Shown here one piece after another: positions 32,935 to 44,669 of a stretch of 64,000 nt of DNA (the stretch's first letter is position 1; each line of letters begins with the position of its first letter). The stretch spans positions 31,331,001 through 31,395,000 of the forward strand of contig CM073519.1 of the NCBI GenBank assembly GCA_037074615.1, written 5' to 3'. Position numbers and translations under genes: made by a program. The stretch is from Leucaena leucocephala. Its lineage: Eukaryota > Streptophyta > Magnoliopsida > Fabales > Fabaceae. The notes beneath the pieces were generated by a model. That model worked only from the letters and a program-made list of their open reading frames with translations, was not told the origin of the DNA and searched no databases.

Positions 32935-35158
32935 ATTCTCATTTGACCCTTTCTCATATCTTATGAAATATTCTTATAAATCCCTGGGACTCAGGATTAA
33001 CAACTTTAGCTTTGATCGCTTAGTTCCTGATACGTGTAAGGAGATTATGAATTCAGTCCCTGATAGTAATAAGGCTATATGAAACTAGCATCATAGGTAC
33101 TCTCTCTGTTATGAGTTAACCAACTTGGGATGCTTCTATACCTTAACTTTTCCTTGGTATTTGTCCTTCCAAAGACATACTGCACTTATGGCTTATTACA
33201 TTCTTGCTCTAGGCTTGGTATACTGCTACCCTCAGGATCTATTGTGATCAACCATAAGCCTCTTCAGGATCTAACTGCGACCCTGTGAGCCATACTAGGA
33301 TCTAACTGCAATCCTCCAGAATCTACTGCGATTCTATTGTACTGTATTCTCATCTCGGAAGACCTAAACTAACGGACAAAGTTACAAGGTTAGTCACTTC
33401 CACATAGTTAACTCCACAGATAATTCCCCATAAATGATCACAGAAGCCAATATTATCTATTAGGACTTTGCTTATTTCTTCTATCACTCAGGAACTTCTC
33501 CGATCATTCTCATACTTTATAACTTACTAGATCTATTACTGCAGAGAGCTACACAAGCTCTACCATACATATGTCTATCATCATCTATTCATCTCATCTG
33601 AAGAATATTACTCTACATGAGCTATGTTGTCCATCTCTTGGTTTCATTTCAAAAGTAATCTTACTCTATCGCCAGAGCAATCTAGCTCTATTACATGCTA
33701 TGTCATAGGGCATGGGAGCAGCATAAATTTCTCATCATATCTACTTTACCCTGCATGTAATGTAAAGGGGAGTATTCATTTATCATAGCATACTCAACTT
33801 GCATAATATGCAAGGAGATGCAATCCTTTAAACATTCTCTAACATGCGTGTCATCATATGACAACAGCAAGGAGATGCAACTTCTCATCATATCTTATGG
33901 CAACATAAGCCATACAACTATCACATACATCTGCTCAACCATCCCTTATACTCACATTGCAATTAAATAATTAAACCAAGTAGACTTTAAAGTATTATGT
34001 TCCTTTATTACCTTAACCACTAGGTCCGGATCATCTATTTAGGTTCCTGAGTCATTTACTTGTTTCATTTAGGCTGCCACATCACCCTCTTACTAGGGTA
34101 TAGACTCAACCCTTCTTTACTCTTTCTCACATGAGGAATAGGGGAGTCACTTTATCTTTGAATCTGTGGCTACCTTACTAGGCCATATTTATTCTATCAT
34201 ATCATCTTTTATCGCCTGTAAGATTACTATATCTCTAGCCTGAAGGATTTATGTGTCCTTGGTCTCACAGCAATCCATAACTGAGTCAGCTATTCTCTTT
34301 TAGCTAACTGAGAAAAGGTTTGACTCATATCTTTATGCCATTCAAACTTTTAAGTTTTTCCTTTATCCTCTTGGATTACTAACAAGCGAGAAAGTAACTC
34401 TTATTAAGCCTCAAGGTTCATATGATTAAACTTGATTAAATATCTATCAAAAGGGTTCTCTTTCCTTTGCTCTAACCCTTAGCCTCACGCTTACCTCTCT
34501 CTCTAATTGAGAGGAATGCTTCCTTTAAACTTCTTTGAGAAAAACTTCTCAAGTGAGCAGATCACTCTCCAACTCGTATGGAGTAACTTATGTATCTCTT
34601 AATTCTCTTAACTCTTTCTGTCCATCAGTCTTAGTCTACTCTGGACTAAACTATGATTCTTTTCTGGTATGCCTCTAGATCCTGACCAATTCAGGTCACT
34701 TGGATCTTATTCATCACTTAACATTACTATTTATGTTCTTTAGGGTAGAGTGTTAGGTTACTATCTCTTCGTGATGGAATCCCTCTATGTTGGGAACACT
34801 AACTTTCTATCTATTAGCCATCACGTCTTTATCCTTAAGTCATACGTTAGGCTCCTTTCTAGGCAAGTCTTTCATAACATAGATCAACTCTTGATGATCA
34901 TATAGAGGATCTACTTTTGAGCCTCTTCTTTAACTGATCTTCTGTATCTCAGTGTATCGTACTACTTAACTTGCCTATATTCTGTACTAAACCTCTAACT
35001 GATAGACTTCAGTGAGGTTGGCATCTTTTGTCTCATGACTCTTGACTTACTATCGTCTCATATCAATCCTCTAAAGTATATTAGGTTAATGCCCTCTACT
35101 GTATGTCTGTTTATCATTCCTACATCATCATTGAGGAATTGCAGATAACTAACTATTC

Positions 35159-35565
35159 TTAATCTCTACTTCTATCTATCCCTTGACCTAGACTGAGTAA
35201 TTCACTCTCCCCAGCTTTCTTCAGACCAATATGGTCAACACTATCTATCTTTAACAAAGAAGCCTGGGATTGACTAGGACCAAGAACATCACACTGGTCA
35301 TTCTCTATAAAGTCACATATTCCTGAACTTGAGGAATGGACAAGATCTATCATAAACTCTGACGGGATATATGAATTAGGGGATTGTGGTATTTTACTCA
35401 TAATAACTCTATCCGCAAACTCTGGTAGAAGAGGAATAATATATGGTTTACCCCTAATCCAGTACCAGTACTCAACTTCCTCAGCCGTAATCTATCCTCT
35501 TGTCGGAGGAATATAACTTACATCAGGGTTAGAGGGCACTCTAATAATCCTCATACTATGTAAGT
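35159..35565 (-). pseudogene. Conserved unrecognised LARD reading frame, second part (LARD-2)
   Basis: Minus-strand frame continuing from 38179 across the inserted solo LTR. Taking the target duplication once, the two parts are 265 and 407 bp, 224 codons in one frame, with a single internal stop (TAG, plus positions 35492-35494). Visible: a Tyr/Trp-rich EEVEYWYWIRGKPYIIPLL, then PQSPNSYIPSEFMIDLVHSS, then an acidic stretch; ends at 35159. A homologue lies at 55376-55780 in LARD-1. No domain recognised and no membrane segment or zinc motif seen. It may be a diverged gag or an accessory frame. Confidence 0.55.
35561..35565 (+). repeat. Target-site duplication TAAGT, left
   Basis: Repeated at 38174-38178. 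Confidence 0.9.
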
Positions 35566-38173
35566 TGTCATATCCCAATTTTTAGGCCTTAAAGCCCAAT
35601 ATATAACCTGAAAAAGGGATGCTACCAAACCCTATTGAGCAGAGGTCTCAATAAATAGAGAAAATTATGATGATCAGTTTGATACACCACAGAGTTTTGA
35701 TATGAGGTCTCGACAGATTTATATTAATTTTTGAAGAGAAGGAAAATTAATATAGTATTCTCTAGACCTCAGAATCAGATAAAATGTGGCAATAAATTCC
35801 TATAATTAATATAAGAATTTTTGGAACTGACAGAGCTCAAAAAGGAGTTATGTATAATTTACTACAGAATTTACAGTGGATTAAAACACCCGGTAAATAG
35901 GTTTCAGGGGAATTTCTCGGGAATTGAGCCCATAAAGATAGTAGATCATACAGAGGGTCCAGAATGGCACCTTATAGGCCCAATGATAGTTTCAGATAAA
36001 TATGTGGGCCAGGGCTAATAAACACCGAGAAAAATGAAGAATTACGAAAATGCCACTGAAGGTATGCCACTGTGTTGTGTCATTGAGTTAGAGTCAGACG
36101 AAGGGCATTATGATCATTTGACTAAGGTTAGATAGTTAAGAAAGGGTATCTGGATAGCTGAGCAGGGTCAAGAGATACTCTAGTAAGGTATAGAAATATA
36201 ACAGTGCTCCTATAAGTACTAAAAAGGAACTAAGGGCATTTTGGTAATTTACTAAGGGTTTTCCTTGGGAACTGAGCCACCAGAGTGCTTGGGCTTGGTT
36301 AGAAACCCAAGATGATATTTAAAGGCCCAAAAACGTAGCCCAAGAGTAAAGTGGGCCCAAGAGGCATTAAAATAATGTTTTAGTGCTTTTTCAATAAAGT
36401 AAAGTGACCCGGTCCAAGATAGAACTGGGTAAAGTGATCTGGAATCATGAGAGGACATAAATGGAGCCCACAATGCGCCACATGGCATGATAACAGTAAA
36501 AGAAGAAAAGCAAAGGACACATGGCATGATTAGAGAAAAAGGAGAAAAAGCAAGAGGACACGTGGCACGATCTCGGCCGTCCATTCAGGGAAAAGACTCT
36601 GGAACTCTCTGGAAAGGCTGAGTCAGCTGGTGAGGTGTCCCAAGGGCCCCACATTTCGCCACATATACCCTTGAGTTGTCCCTTGAGGTGTCCTAGATGA
36701 TGTCATGAGTGGTGAGTCATCAAGGAGGGTGATGTCATCATGATGATGTAGGCAAAGCTTCTTGAGGAAGCAAGCAATCTGGGCCATTCATCATGAATCA
36801 ATCTAGACCATTCATTCCACCTCCACTCACCTATAAATAGGACACTCCCCTCCCATTCCAAGGCACACCACGGATCTAGCAGGAAAAGGAAGAAAAAGAA
36901 GAGGAAAAGAGAGAAAGAGAGAAGGAAAGAAAGAAAGGAAGGAGTTCTAGTGGAGCCAGGAGCAGTCTGAGGAGCCGAGGGACTGGGCAAAGCTTAGGAA
37001 TGAGGCAAGAAAGTTATCTAGTCCCTACTCTAATAAAGTATAGGATTTCTCTTAGTAGTTAGAATAGAGAAATATCTCTATTTATAAAAGTAGCTAAAGG
37101 TAGAGAGAAAGCCAGGGGAATATCAGAATAAGGATATCACCCCTAGTTAAGCATGAGTTAAATAGAGCTATAATGATAGAGTAATAATGAAGATACTATT
37201 ATGTTATGTATAGGCTCTGACCTATGGAAAGAATGAACCTTAGAGCAAAGGCTAAGAGCTAGAAGAAAAGCTACATGTCAGGTAGTGAAATAATCCTAAA
37301 CTTGTATGCATTGAATGTTATACTTGATATGCTATGGCTTTGTTTAATTGTGTTGAACATGTGATTATGTATGAAGCTCTATTCCTATGATTACTTTGGC
37401 CAATTGTATTTCATATGTAACATGGAAGTATGCATATTAGACAATATTAACACTTTCACAAGCAAGCACAAGTATTCACATTAATGTATGCATTGTTTAG
37501 TGTTGTTTGCTACTGAGATTTCCCTAGAAATCTCACCCCTTCCATATCAATCCAATTACAGCAGGTCTTCTGAAGATGGAGGAGATAAAGATGCATGAAG
37601 ATATGTTAATTTCTTAGCATGATTGATATGTGATTCATGTATGTATAATTGCTTGAAACTGTCACTGTCAACAGTAACTCGTGATGGAGGCAGTGACATT
37701 TGAGCTGTATTATAACTAGTAAATGATTGAATAAATGTATGATATTTTTCCAGTAAATATTATACATGTCAAGCTTCGATTTGATATATAGAACGTCTCA
37801 TTTGGATGTCTACACATAAAGATATGATTTATCAAACTTGGGACCAGAATGCTGGAATCAAGGACAGGACGCTGGATGAACAGTGATTTCACAACGTTGA
37901 CCAACGTTGACCTGGTCAAGGCGTGGTCAATGAGTCATTTTTACCTGAAATATTATTATATTAGCTTCATGTATCAATTTGAACCACTCCATTCAGATTT
38001 TTATAGAATTAGTTATGATTTTTTGAAGTTAGGTCACTTTTCTGGAATTTGCATAGTGAACAATACTCGCCAAAGTAAAATTCCAGATTGAGTAATTTGA
38101 CTTCAACAGCCTTGGAAGTGGTTCTAGATGCTACTGTTTGGTCCCTAAGACGTATGAAAATGAGGATGTTATA
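35566..38173 (+). mobile_element. Solo family-B LTR
   Basis: 2608 bp from TGTCATATCC to GGATGTTATA, flanked by exact TAAGT. Ends and the last 400 bases or so match family A (GTTCTAGATGCTACTG...GACGTATGAAAA), but U3 differs: CCCAATTTTTAGGCC start, no minisatellite phrases, TATA box ACCTATAAATAGG at 36829-36841, purine-rich GAAAGAGAGAAGG stretch at 36884-36945. It splits the conserved LARD-2 reading frame. Confidence 0.92.
36831..36839 (+). promoter_or_regulatory. Family-B LTR TATA box
   Basis: CTATAAATA, conserved in the other family-B copy on the minus strand (TATTTATA near 43915-43922), followed in both by the long purine-rich tract that would lie in the 5' part of the transcript. Confidence 0.6.
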
Positions 38174-38178
38174 TAAGT
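38174..38178 (+). repeat. Target-site duplication TAAGT, right
   Basis: Matches 35561-35565. Confidence 0.9.
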
Positions 38179-38443
38179 CAATAGACTCAATATCATATGG
38201 TGCATTCATGACTTCAGAATGAATCTCTACATCACCTCCAGACTGCAGGTTTAAGTCTACACAAACATTTATGGGGTAATCTACTGTAGACTTTCCTGAC
38301 TGATCCCCCATACTCTCCTCTGAACTCTCTTCATTGACTGAGGGATGATCAAAGTATGGATATACACCATGTCCATATATCACTACTAGCCTGGGGTTTT
38401 CCTTATTAACTGAAGCCTTTGAATTAACTTTATGAAATCCCAT
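38179..38443 (-). pseudogene. Conserved unrecognised LARD reading frame, first part (LARD-2)
   Basis: Starts at the ATG complementary to 38441-38443, about 130 bp inside the inner PBS. Begins MGFHKVNSKASVNKENPRLV, then an acidic NEESSEESM, then VDLNLQSGGDVEIHSE and APYDIESID, and is cut by the solo LTR. The LARD-1 homologue starts MRFHNIKSEASVNKGNPRLV at 56029, so start and N-terminus are shared. Function unknown. Confidence 0.55.
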
Positions 38444-38570
38444 ACATACTCCTGCAATATTTGCTTAATTAAGCAATGCTAATTATCCCAATAAACACCC
38501 TAACTTAACAAAACACTTACTTTTTAAGGTTAGGGTATGGGAAATATCTTATATAATGCTAGAAACTTAT

Positions 38571-38582
38571 GCTCTGATACCA
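38571..38582 (-). other. Inner primer binding site of LARD-2
   Basis: Complement reads TGGTATCAGAGC, a perfect tRNA-iMet site, but about 208 bp away from the LTR end. Confidence 0.85.
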
Positions 38583-38775
38583 AAATGCAAAGTCCTTCTT
38601 GGGACTACATAAGGTACCTCAAACATAAGTTTTATGCACCAGCCTCTCGACTGCAATGCAACCTCCCGGTGGCAAAGTCGGTTGGCCATATCGGGGTAAG
38701 AGCCAATGCTTCGTCCCACTCTCACGTAGTGAGAATCCCCGATCATGGTGAAGAATCTTAGCCATCTCATAACTT

Positions 38776-38787
38776 ACTCTGATACTA
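38776..38787 (-). other. Outer primer binding site of LARD-2
   Basis: Complement reads TAGTATCAGAGT, two changes from the perfect site, at the usual 3-base distance from the LTR. Confidence 0.75.
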
Positions 38788-38790
38788 AAA

Positions 38791-41700
38791 TCTAACATCC
38801 TTACTTTCATACGTCTTAGGGACCATTCAGTAGTATTTAGAATCACTTACAAGACCTCATAAGTCCATTAGCCAAATCTGGAATTTTACTCTTTCTCGGG
38901 TTACTGTTCATATGGTATTCTAGATTACGCAATGAATTTTCAAAAATCATAATTAATTCTTGAAAACTCAAAATGAAGTGGTTCAAAAAGCTACATGAAG
39001 ACAACATCTTGAAATTTAAGGGAAAAATAATTTCTAGACCAAATGATTAACCAATTATTACAGTTTATTCGCCAAAGTTTACTATTCATTTGGTCAAAAA
39101 TCTTGGAAACAGATTCTGGTCTCTTACTTTGGAAAATCAGTTCTCTTTGTACAGACATCCAAATAAAGCATTCTTGGTGTCAAAACTAAGCTTGGCATGT
39201 CATCTAAATGTCTGTAAAATTTCATACATTTCTTCCATCATTTACTACTTTTCATTATATCATGACCATCACTGCTTATATTGGTCATACATCAACATTA
39301 CACATTCACATAACATATATACTATCCAATCCCTAGCTTTTCTTCATGCTTCATCATCCTCTTTCATTATTCATAAATCTGTGGGATTAGGATTACATGG
39401 AAAGGGATGAGATTTCTGGGGAAATCTCAGTAGCAAACATTACTAAACAATGCATGCATTAATGTAACTACTTATGCTTGCTTATGAAAGTGTTACTATT
39501 GTGTCATGTGCATGCTTCCATGTTACATATGAAATACAATTGGCCAAAGTAACCATATAAACAGAGCTTCATACATGAGTACATAGGCAACACAATTCAA
39601 TCAAGCCATAGCACAGTCAAGCATAACTATCAATGCATACAAGTTTAGGATTAGTTTACTACCTTGAGCACTTGACTTTCTTTCTCCTTATCTTGCTTCT
39701 TCCTTCTCACTTTTCTTGAACATGTGGCTGCATCTCTTGGAGCATACCAATCAATTCCTAACATCATAATCATTCATTCATCACAATCTAACTTCCTTGA
39801 GCATTAAACTCACTTTAACAAACATAACTTCTTCTTGACCATTAAGCCCATAAACTTTCCTTAATCTTAACTAATGGACTTGGTCTTTGAATCAATTGAT
39901 GTATTGATTTTACCCTACACAATATCATCTTTTGAATCCATTTATGAGCTTAGAATCATGAAATTCTATCTCCTTCATCACATGCTGTACAGAACTGAAA
40001 CTGCACTCAGTTCTTTCAAAAATTCTCATTTTGATTCTAATGCTTCCCATACTTGTTTCTCCACTTTATCCCACACAACTTTTCATTTTAAAACCATTGG
40101 AACCATCAAAATCATGAAATGCCAATCACTGTTAATGCGTGTGAACAGTAACAGAGAAGGGTTTTAAAAACTACAACCTTGGAATTTGAATGCTTTCAAG
40201 GTTCGAAACCTTTCCAATCCTACACAAAATCATCATACAAACTCATTGGAAGCATTAAATCATTGAAATTCAATTTCCTTACCTCATGAACAGTGCAGAC
40301 CGAACAGGTTCACTCTTGGCAAAGTCAAGAATATCAACTTGATTCAATAATCAATCACTTAACTAGCTTGTTTAAGCTTCAATCATATGTTTCTAACTTT
40401 AATTTCTTCTTTCCCCTTTCATCTAAGGTTTTTCAGAAGCACCTTCCCTTAGAGAAAACTCAACTTTTCTCCCATAAAAAACCCTAAGTTCAAGCTCCCA
40501 AATCAAAGGAAAATAAGCTAGGAGAGATTGCTTACCTTTAATCTCTAGCTTGCTTGAACTTTGGAACCTTGAATCTTCTTTGTCTTGGCTTGAGTTTTTA
40601 TTTTGCAAGAGTTTCCCCAAGGGTTCTTTGCTCACGGTTTGGCTGCAGAATGGAGGGGCTATTTATAGAAAAATTCCATGGAAAATGAATGGCCAATATC
40701 ACTTTGTACATTATTTGATCTAATTGTTCAAATTTGTTCTTACATCAAGCTTACTCTCCAAGCCAACTTGAGATAAATCCATATGACAAAAATCTTCTCC
40801 TCCCCCTTGTCTTGGACGCCAAATGTGTGGGTGTGTGGGTCCCACCATATGCAAGCCATATTTCACACTTTATCCCCTTTTTCTTCTTTTAAAAATTTCA
40901 TAAACTATTCATTATTGGACTTGGGCTCCAAGACAACTCTTGGGACTTAATGGGCTTCACTAGCACGAAATTTTGGGATGCCATAGGCCTTCCTTGGGTC
41001 CAATAGCTAATTGGCACAAATCCCAAGGTACTTTTCTTATACGATATTCTTAAAATATCCTGATTTTGAAATAAATATTAGACACCTCTTTTAATGGTTC
41101 TAATATTTTTATAAATTCATTCTAGTATAAAATAAATTCTCTGTAAAGTCTTATAATTTTCTGAGACCTAGAACTCCCGATAAAAATTCCCTACATTTCC
41201 TTTACCTTTATCGGTGTCCGATTTTACTTTAATTTCTCAAACGGCATTATCATCTTTTCAAGCATCATTAGAGTATTTACTGGCTCTAATTAATCATCTT
41301 TATACAATCTTACATATTTTTTGCTTGTCCATAATGACCAGAATACCCTCCATCCATCACTGGTACAATAGGGGCATCCAGGGGCATTTTCTTAATTTCG
41401 CACTTTTCGTGGACTGCTCTGGACTCTGGCCCACATAACTGTCTCACTACTTTATTGGCTCATTATGGTGCCATTTGGGCCTTGGTATGGGCTCATTAGC
41501 CTTATTACTTTTATGACACAATTCACAATAAATCTCACCCGATCCTATTTATTGAGTATTTTATTTCACCGTAAAATCCCGTAAGGCTTCTACATGATTC
41601 CTTTTCTGACTCTTTCAATTTTATAAATTCTTATATTAAATATGGGAATTTCCTATAATATCCCTTCTGATTCTGATGTCGAAAGAATATTGTAATAATT

Positions 41701-42111
41701 CTTCTAACTTCATAAATTTATATCAATTAATCGGGATCTCAAATCAAAATTCCGTGTTACGTTAAATTGACCAGAATATTTTTGTCTATCTACTAGTAAA
41801 TTTTGAGTATGATCTGATTCTGGGCATTTTTTGCCTGTTTTGGCTCAAATTTTTCATACTTACATTTAGGTCCCTGACTTTTTACTTAATTACATTTAGG
41901 TCCCTAAACTTTTGGAAATTACCACTTTTGGCCCATTATTTATTTCTACTTTAACTTTTGGCCTTTAACCTTTTCCAATTTTTGTTTAGGTCTTTCTCTT
42001 TCTTCAAGACTTATCTAACATTTATTATTTCTTCTGATCTTTGTCATAATCCTTTATAAACCTCTTTCCACTATTAGTATTATACACATAGGGAAAAATC
42101 AAGATATGACA
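38791..42111 (-). mobile_element. Family-A LTR, 5' LTR of LARD-2
   Basis: Plus strand starts TCTAACATCCTTAC (family: TGTAACATCC) and ends GATATGACA at 42111; 3321 bp. TATA block reversed at 40660-40668, U3 phrases at 41860-41930. With the PBS on its left, this is the 5' LTR of a minus-oriented element. Confidence 0.9.
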
Positions 42112-42815
42112 CAGGTGAAGATCATTTCAAACACTTGAAGACTATATAGTGGGTTTGCTCATCCATCAAACCTGTAGGTGCTGACATGGATGCTGTGTAA
42201 AGACAAGTATTCCACTCTATACTTGAAGGAAAGGCAAAGGAATAGTTTTATATGCTGCCATATCCTACACCTCAAGCATTGGATTCCAGGAACAACTTGA
42301 GGATTGCCTTCCTAGAGAGATACTTCCCTACTTCAAAGATAGATTCATTGAGGAAGGAGACTTTTGCTACAAAATAGCATGATCAAGAATCTTTCCAGGA
42401 GTTTTGGGGAAGATTTCAAGAGCTGTTAGCTAAATGTGCATACCACCAGATTCTAACTGAGCATTTGGTGCAGTATTTCCACTCCAGACTGCGCTATGCA
42501 TGTAGAAATAATTTAGATGCAGCTGCTGGCGGCTCCATTGATGATTTAACTCTAGATGAAGGATGGAACCTGATTAAGAAAATAGCAAGCAATGACCAGC
42601 AGTATAAGGGTTATGATGCTAAGCAAGTCGATGAGGTTTCTACAAAGCCTTCTTAAGATTATAATTATTTATCCTCTCAAGTTGCTACAATTAATGTTTA
42701 GATCAATAATATAGCTGGTCAATTGGGAAATTCACATGTTCAAAGCCTATACTCTCAAGCTTTTATTGCTCCTAATTGTCAACTTTGCCATTCTCCTGTG
42801 CACACCACTGTCAAT
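42112..42815 (+). pseudogene. Tat-1 gag, capsid region
   Basis: Frame from 42114 through 42656 and on, with stops. Visible: GEDHFKHLKTI, FYMLPYPTPQ, LRIAFLERYFPTSKIDSLRK, WGRFQELLAKCAYHQI, LDAAAGGSIDDL and WNLIKKIASNDQQY. This is the retrotransposon gag (capsid) pattern of Tat/Athila-type Ty3 elements. Near the end CQLCHSPVH recalls the zinc-binding tail of these gags. Interrupted at 42815 by a solo LTR and continued at 44670. Confidence 0.85.
42811..42815 (+). repeat. Target-site duplication TCAAT, left
   Basis: Repeated at 44665-44669. Confidence 0.9.
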
Positions 42816-44664
42816 TGAAACATCCTCATTTTCATACATCTTAGGGACCAAATGGTAGCATCTGGAACCACTTCTAAGGCTATTGAAGTCAAATTACTCA
42901 ATCTGGAATTTTACTCTTAGCGATTACTATTTACTGTGCAAATTCCAAAGGAGTGACCTGACTTGAAAAATTATAACTAATTCTAGAAAGATCAAAATGA
43001 AGTGGTTCAAATTGCTACACGAAGCTAACATAATGCTCTTTTAGGGAAAAATAACTTGTTGATCACGCCTTGACGAGGTCAATATCAGCAAACATCTTAA
43101 GTTTACTGTTCATCCAGTATTTTTCTCTTATTCAGCATTTTAGTCCCAACATTTGCACTATCCAATCCCTAGCTTCTCTCCCTGATTCTTCAATCCTCTC
43201 TCATATAAATCTGTAGGATTGGGATTATGTGGAAGGGGGTGAGATTTCTGGGGAAATTTCAGTAGCAAATAGAAACCATACAATGTATGCAACTATATAC
43301 TTGATGTTACTATGTGTGTACTTAATGATCATGCTTGCATCATGATAACATACATGCTTCCATGTTACTTAATTATAAAATATGGCCATAGCATAAAAGA
43401 AACAAAGCATTACTTAATCATACATGCCTCACATCATCAAGGTGAGAAAACATCACATAAAACATCTAAGCAGTATAAGCACACAAGTAGGTAAGTTTAC
43501 TACCTGTCGTGTAGCCTTTCCTTCCAGCTCTTAGCCTTGCCTCTAAGGTCCCTTCTTTTCATAAGTCATAGCCTATACATAGCATAATAATATCTTTATT
43601 ATTATCCAGTATAGCTTTACCTAACTCACGCTTAACTAGGGGTAATATCCTTAATCTGACATTCCCCTGGCTTTCTTTCTACCTTTATTAATAGAGATAT
43701 TCTCTATTCTAACTATTAAGAGCAATCCTCTACTTTATTAGAGTAGGGGCTAGATAACTTACTTACCTCATTCCTAAGCTCTGCCCAGTCCCCAAGCTCC
43801 TTGGATTACTCCTAGCTCTACCAGAACTCCTTCCTTCCTTTCTTTCTCTCTTTCTCTCTTCTTTCTCTTCTTTCTTGGATCTTGGCCATGGCTTTCCTTG
43901 AGGGAGGGGTGTCCTATTTATAAGTGAGTGAAAGTGGAATGAATGGCTCAGATCAAATCGTGATGAATGGCCCATATCGCTTAGCTTCCTTAAGAAGCTT
44001 TGTTTGCATCATCACGATGACATCATCCTCTTTGATGACTCACCATTATGACATAATCCAAGGACACTGTAGGGGGTTTGTGCCATAATTGGTAAGGCCC
44101 TTGGCACACCTCACTAGTTGACTCAGCCTCTCTAGAGAATTCTAGAGTCTTTTCCTGAATGAGCAGCCGAGATTTTGCCATATGTCCTTTTTACTTTTCT
44201 CCTTTTTCTAATCTCATGACATGTGTCCTTAACTTTTCTTCTTTTCCTATAATCATGCCATGTGGCACCTTGTGGGTCCCTTTTATGCCACCTCATGATT
44301 CCAGATCACTTTCCCCAGTTCTATATTTGACCTGGTCACTTTACTTTATTGAAAAGCACTAAAATTATTTTAATGCCTCTCAAACTCCCATAACTACTGG
44401 GCCTACATTTTTGGGCCTTGAAATGTCATCTTAGGTTTCTAACCAAGCCCAACCACTCTTGTAGCACGGTTCCCAAGAAACATCCCTTTGTTTTCTATTA
44501 TGCCCATAGGGACTTTTACTATTTTTCCTGAATTTTCACTTTCTTGCAGTTTAGTCCCTAAACATCATCTGTATACTTCTGGGACTCCTACATAATAGGG
44601 TCTAGTAGCCTTCCTTTTTTAGGAAGCATACTAGGTTTCTAGGCCTAAAAATTGGGATATGACA
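42816..44664 (-). mobile_element. Solo family-B LTR, minus orientation
   Basis: 1849 bp, plus strand TGAAACATCC to GGGATATGACA, flanked by exact TCAAT. Same family as 35566-38173: matching end (CATCCTCATTTTCATAC), matching U3 start (CCTAAAAATTGGGATATGACA), matching pyrimidine tract at 43825-43880, which is the complement of the purine tract. Shorter by about 760 bp, so internal deletions distinguish the copies. TATA box near 43915. Confidence 0.92.
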
Positions 44665-44669
44665 TCAAT
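44665..44669 (+). repeat. Target-site duplication TCAAT, right
   Basis: Matches 42811-42815. Confidence 0.9.

Larger units (their letters stand above)
32935..35565 (-). mobile_element. LARD-2 internal domain, main part
   Basis: Collinear with 52905-55770 of LARD-1 (shared runs include TTCCTGATACGTGTAAGGAGATT and CACTTATGGCT). The part equivalent to 51558-52905, with the 3' LTR side and the 5S-like sequence, is missing. Apart from the reading frame near the right end (35159-35565), it has only short disrupted frames. Contains repeats of AGGATCTAACTGCGATC type near 33225-33330. Confidence 0.88.
38444..38790 (-). mobile_element. LARD-2 5' leader with doubled primer binding site
   Basis: In element sense: three bases after the LTR comes TAGTATCAGAGT (38776-38787), then a ~193-bp segment (38583-38775), then TGGTATCAGAGC (38571-38582), then the leader shared with LARD-1. 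In LARD-1 only one PBS exists and no such segment. The segment is visibly richer in GC than its surroundings (for example CAACCTCCCGGTGGC) and I do not recognise it. Confidence 0.8.

Noticed and set aside
33225..33330. Repeated AGGATCTAACTGC words considered as a CRISPR-like or regulatory array
   Set aside because: Spacing is irregular and the words are imperfect; the same words are present in the homologous part of LARD-1, so they are just part of the internal domain.
36703..36990. Minus-strand frame with a Phe/Leu-rich hydrophobic run in a family-B LTR
   Set aside because: The hydrophobic run is simply the complement of the purine-rich tract at 36884-36945.
43763..43975. Lys/Glu/Arg-rich minus-strand frame in the other family-B LTR
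   Set aside because: It is a translation of the same low-complexity purine tract.
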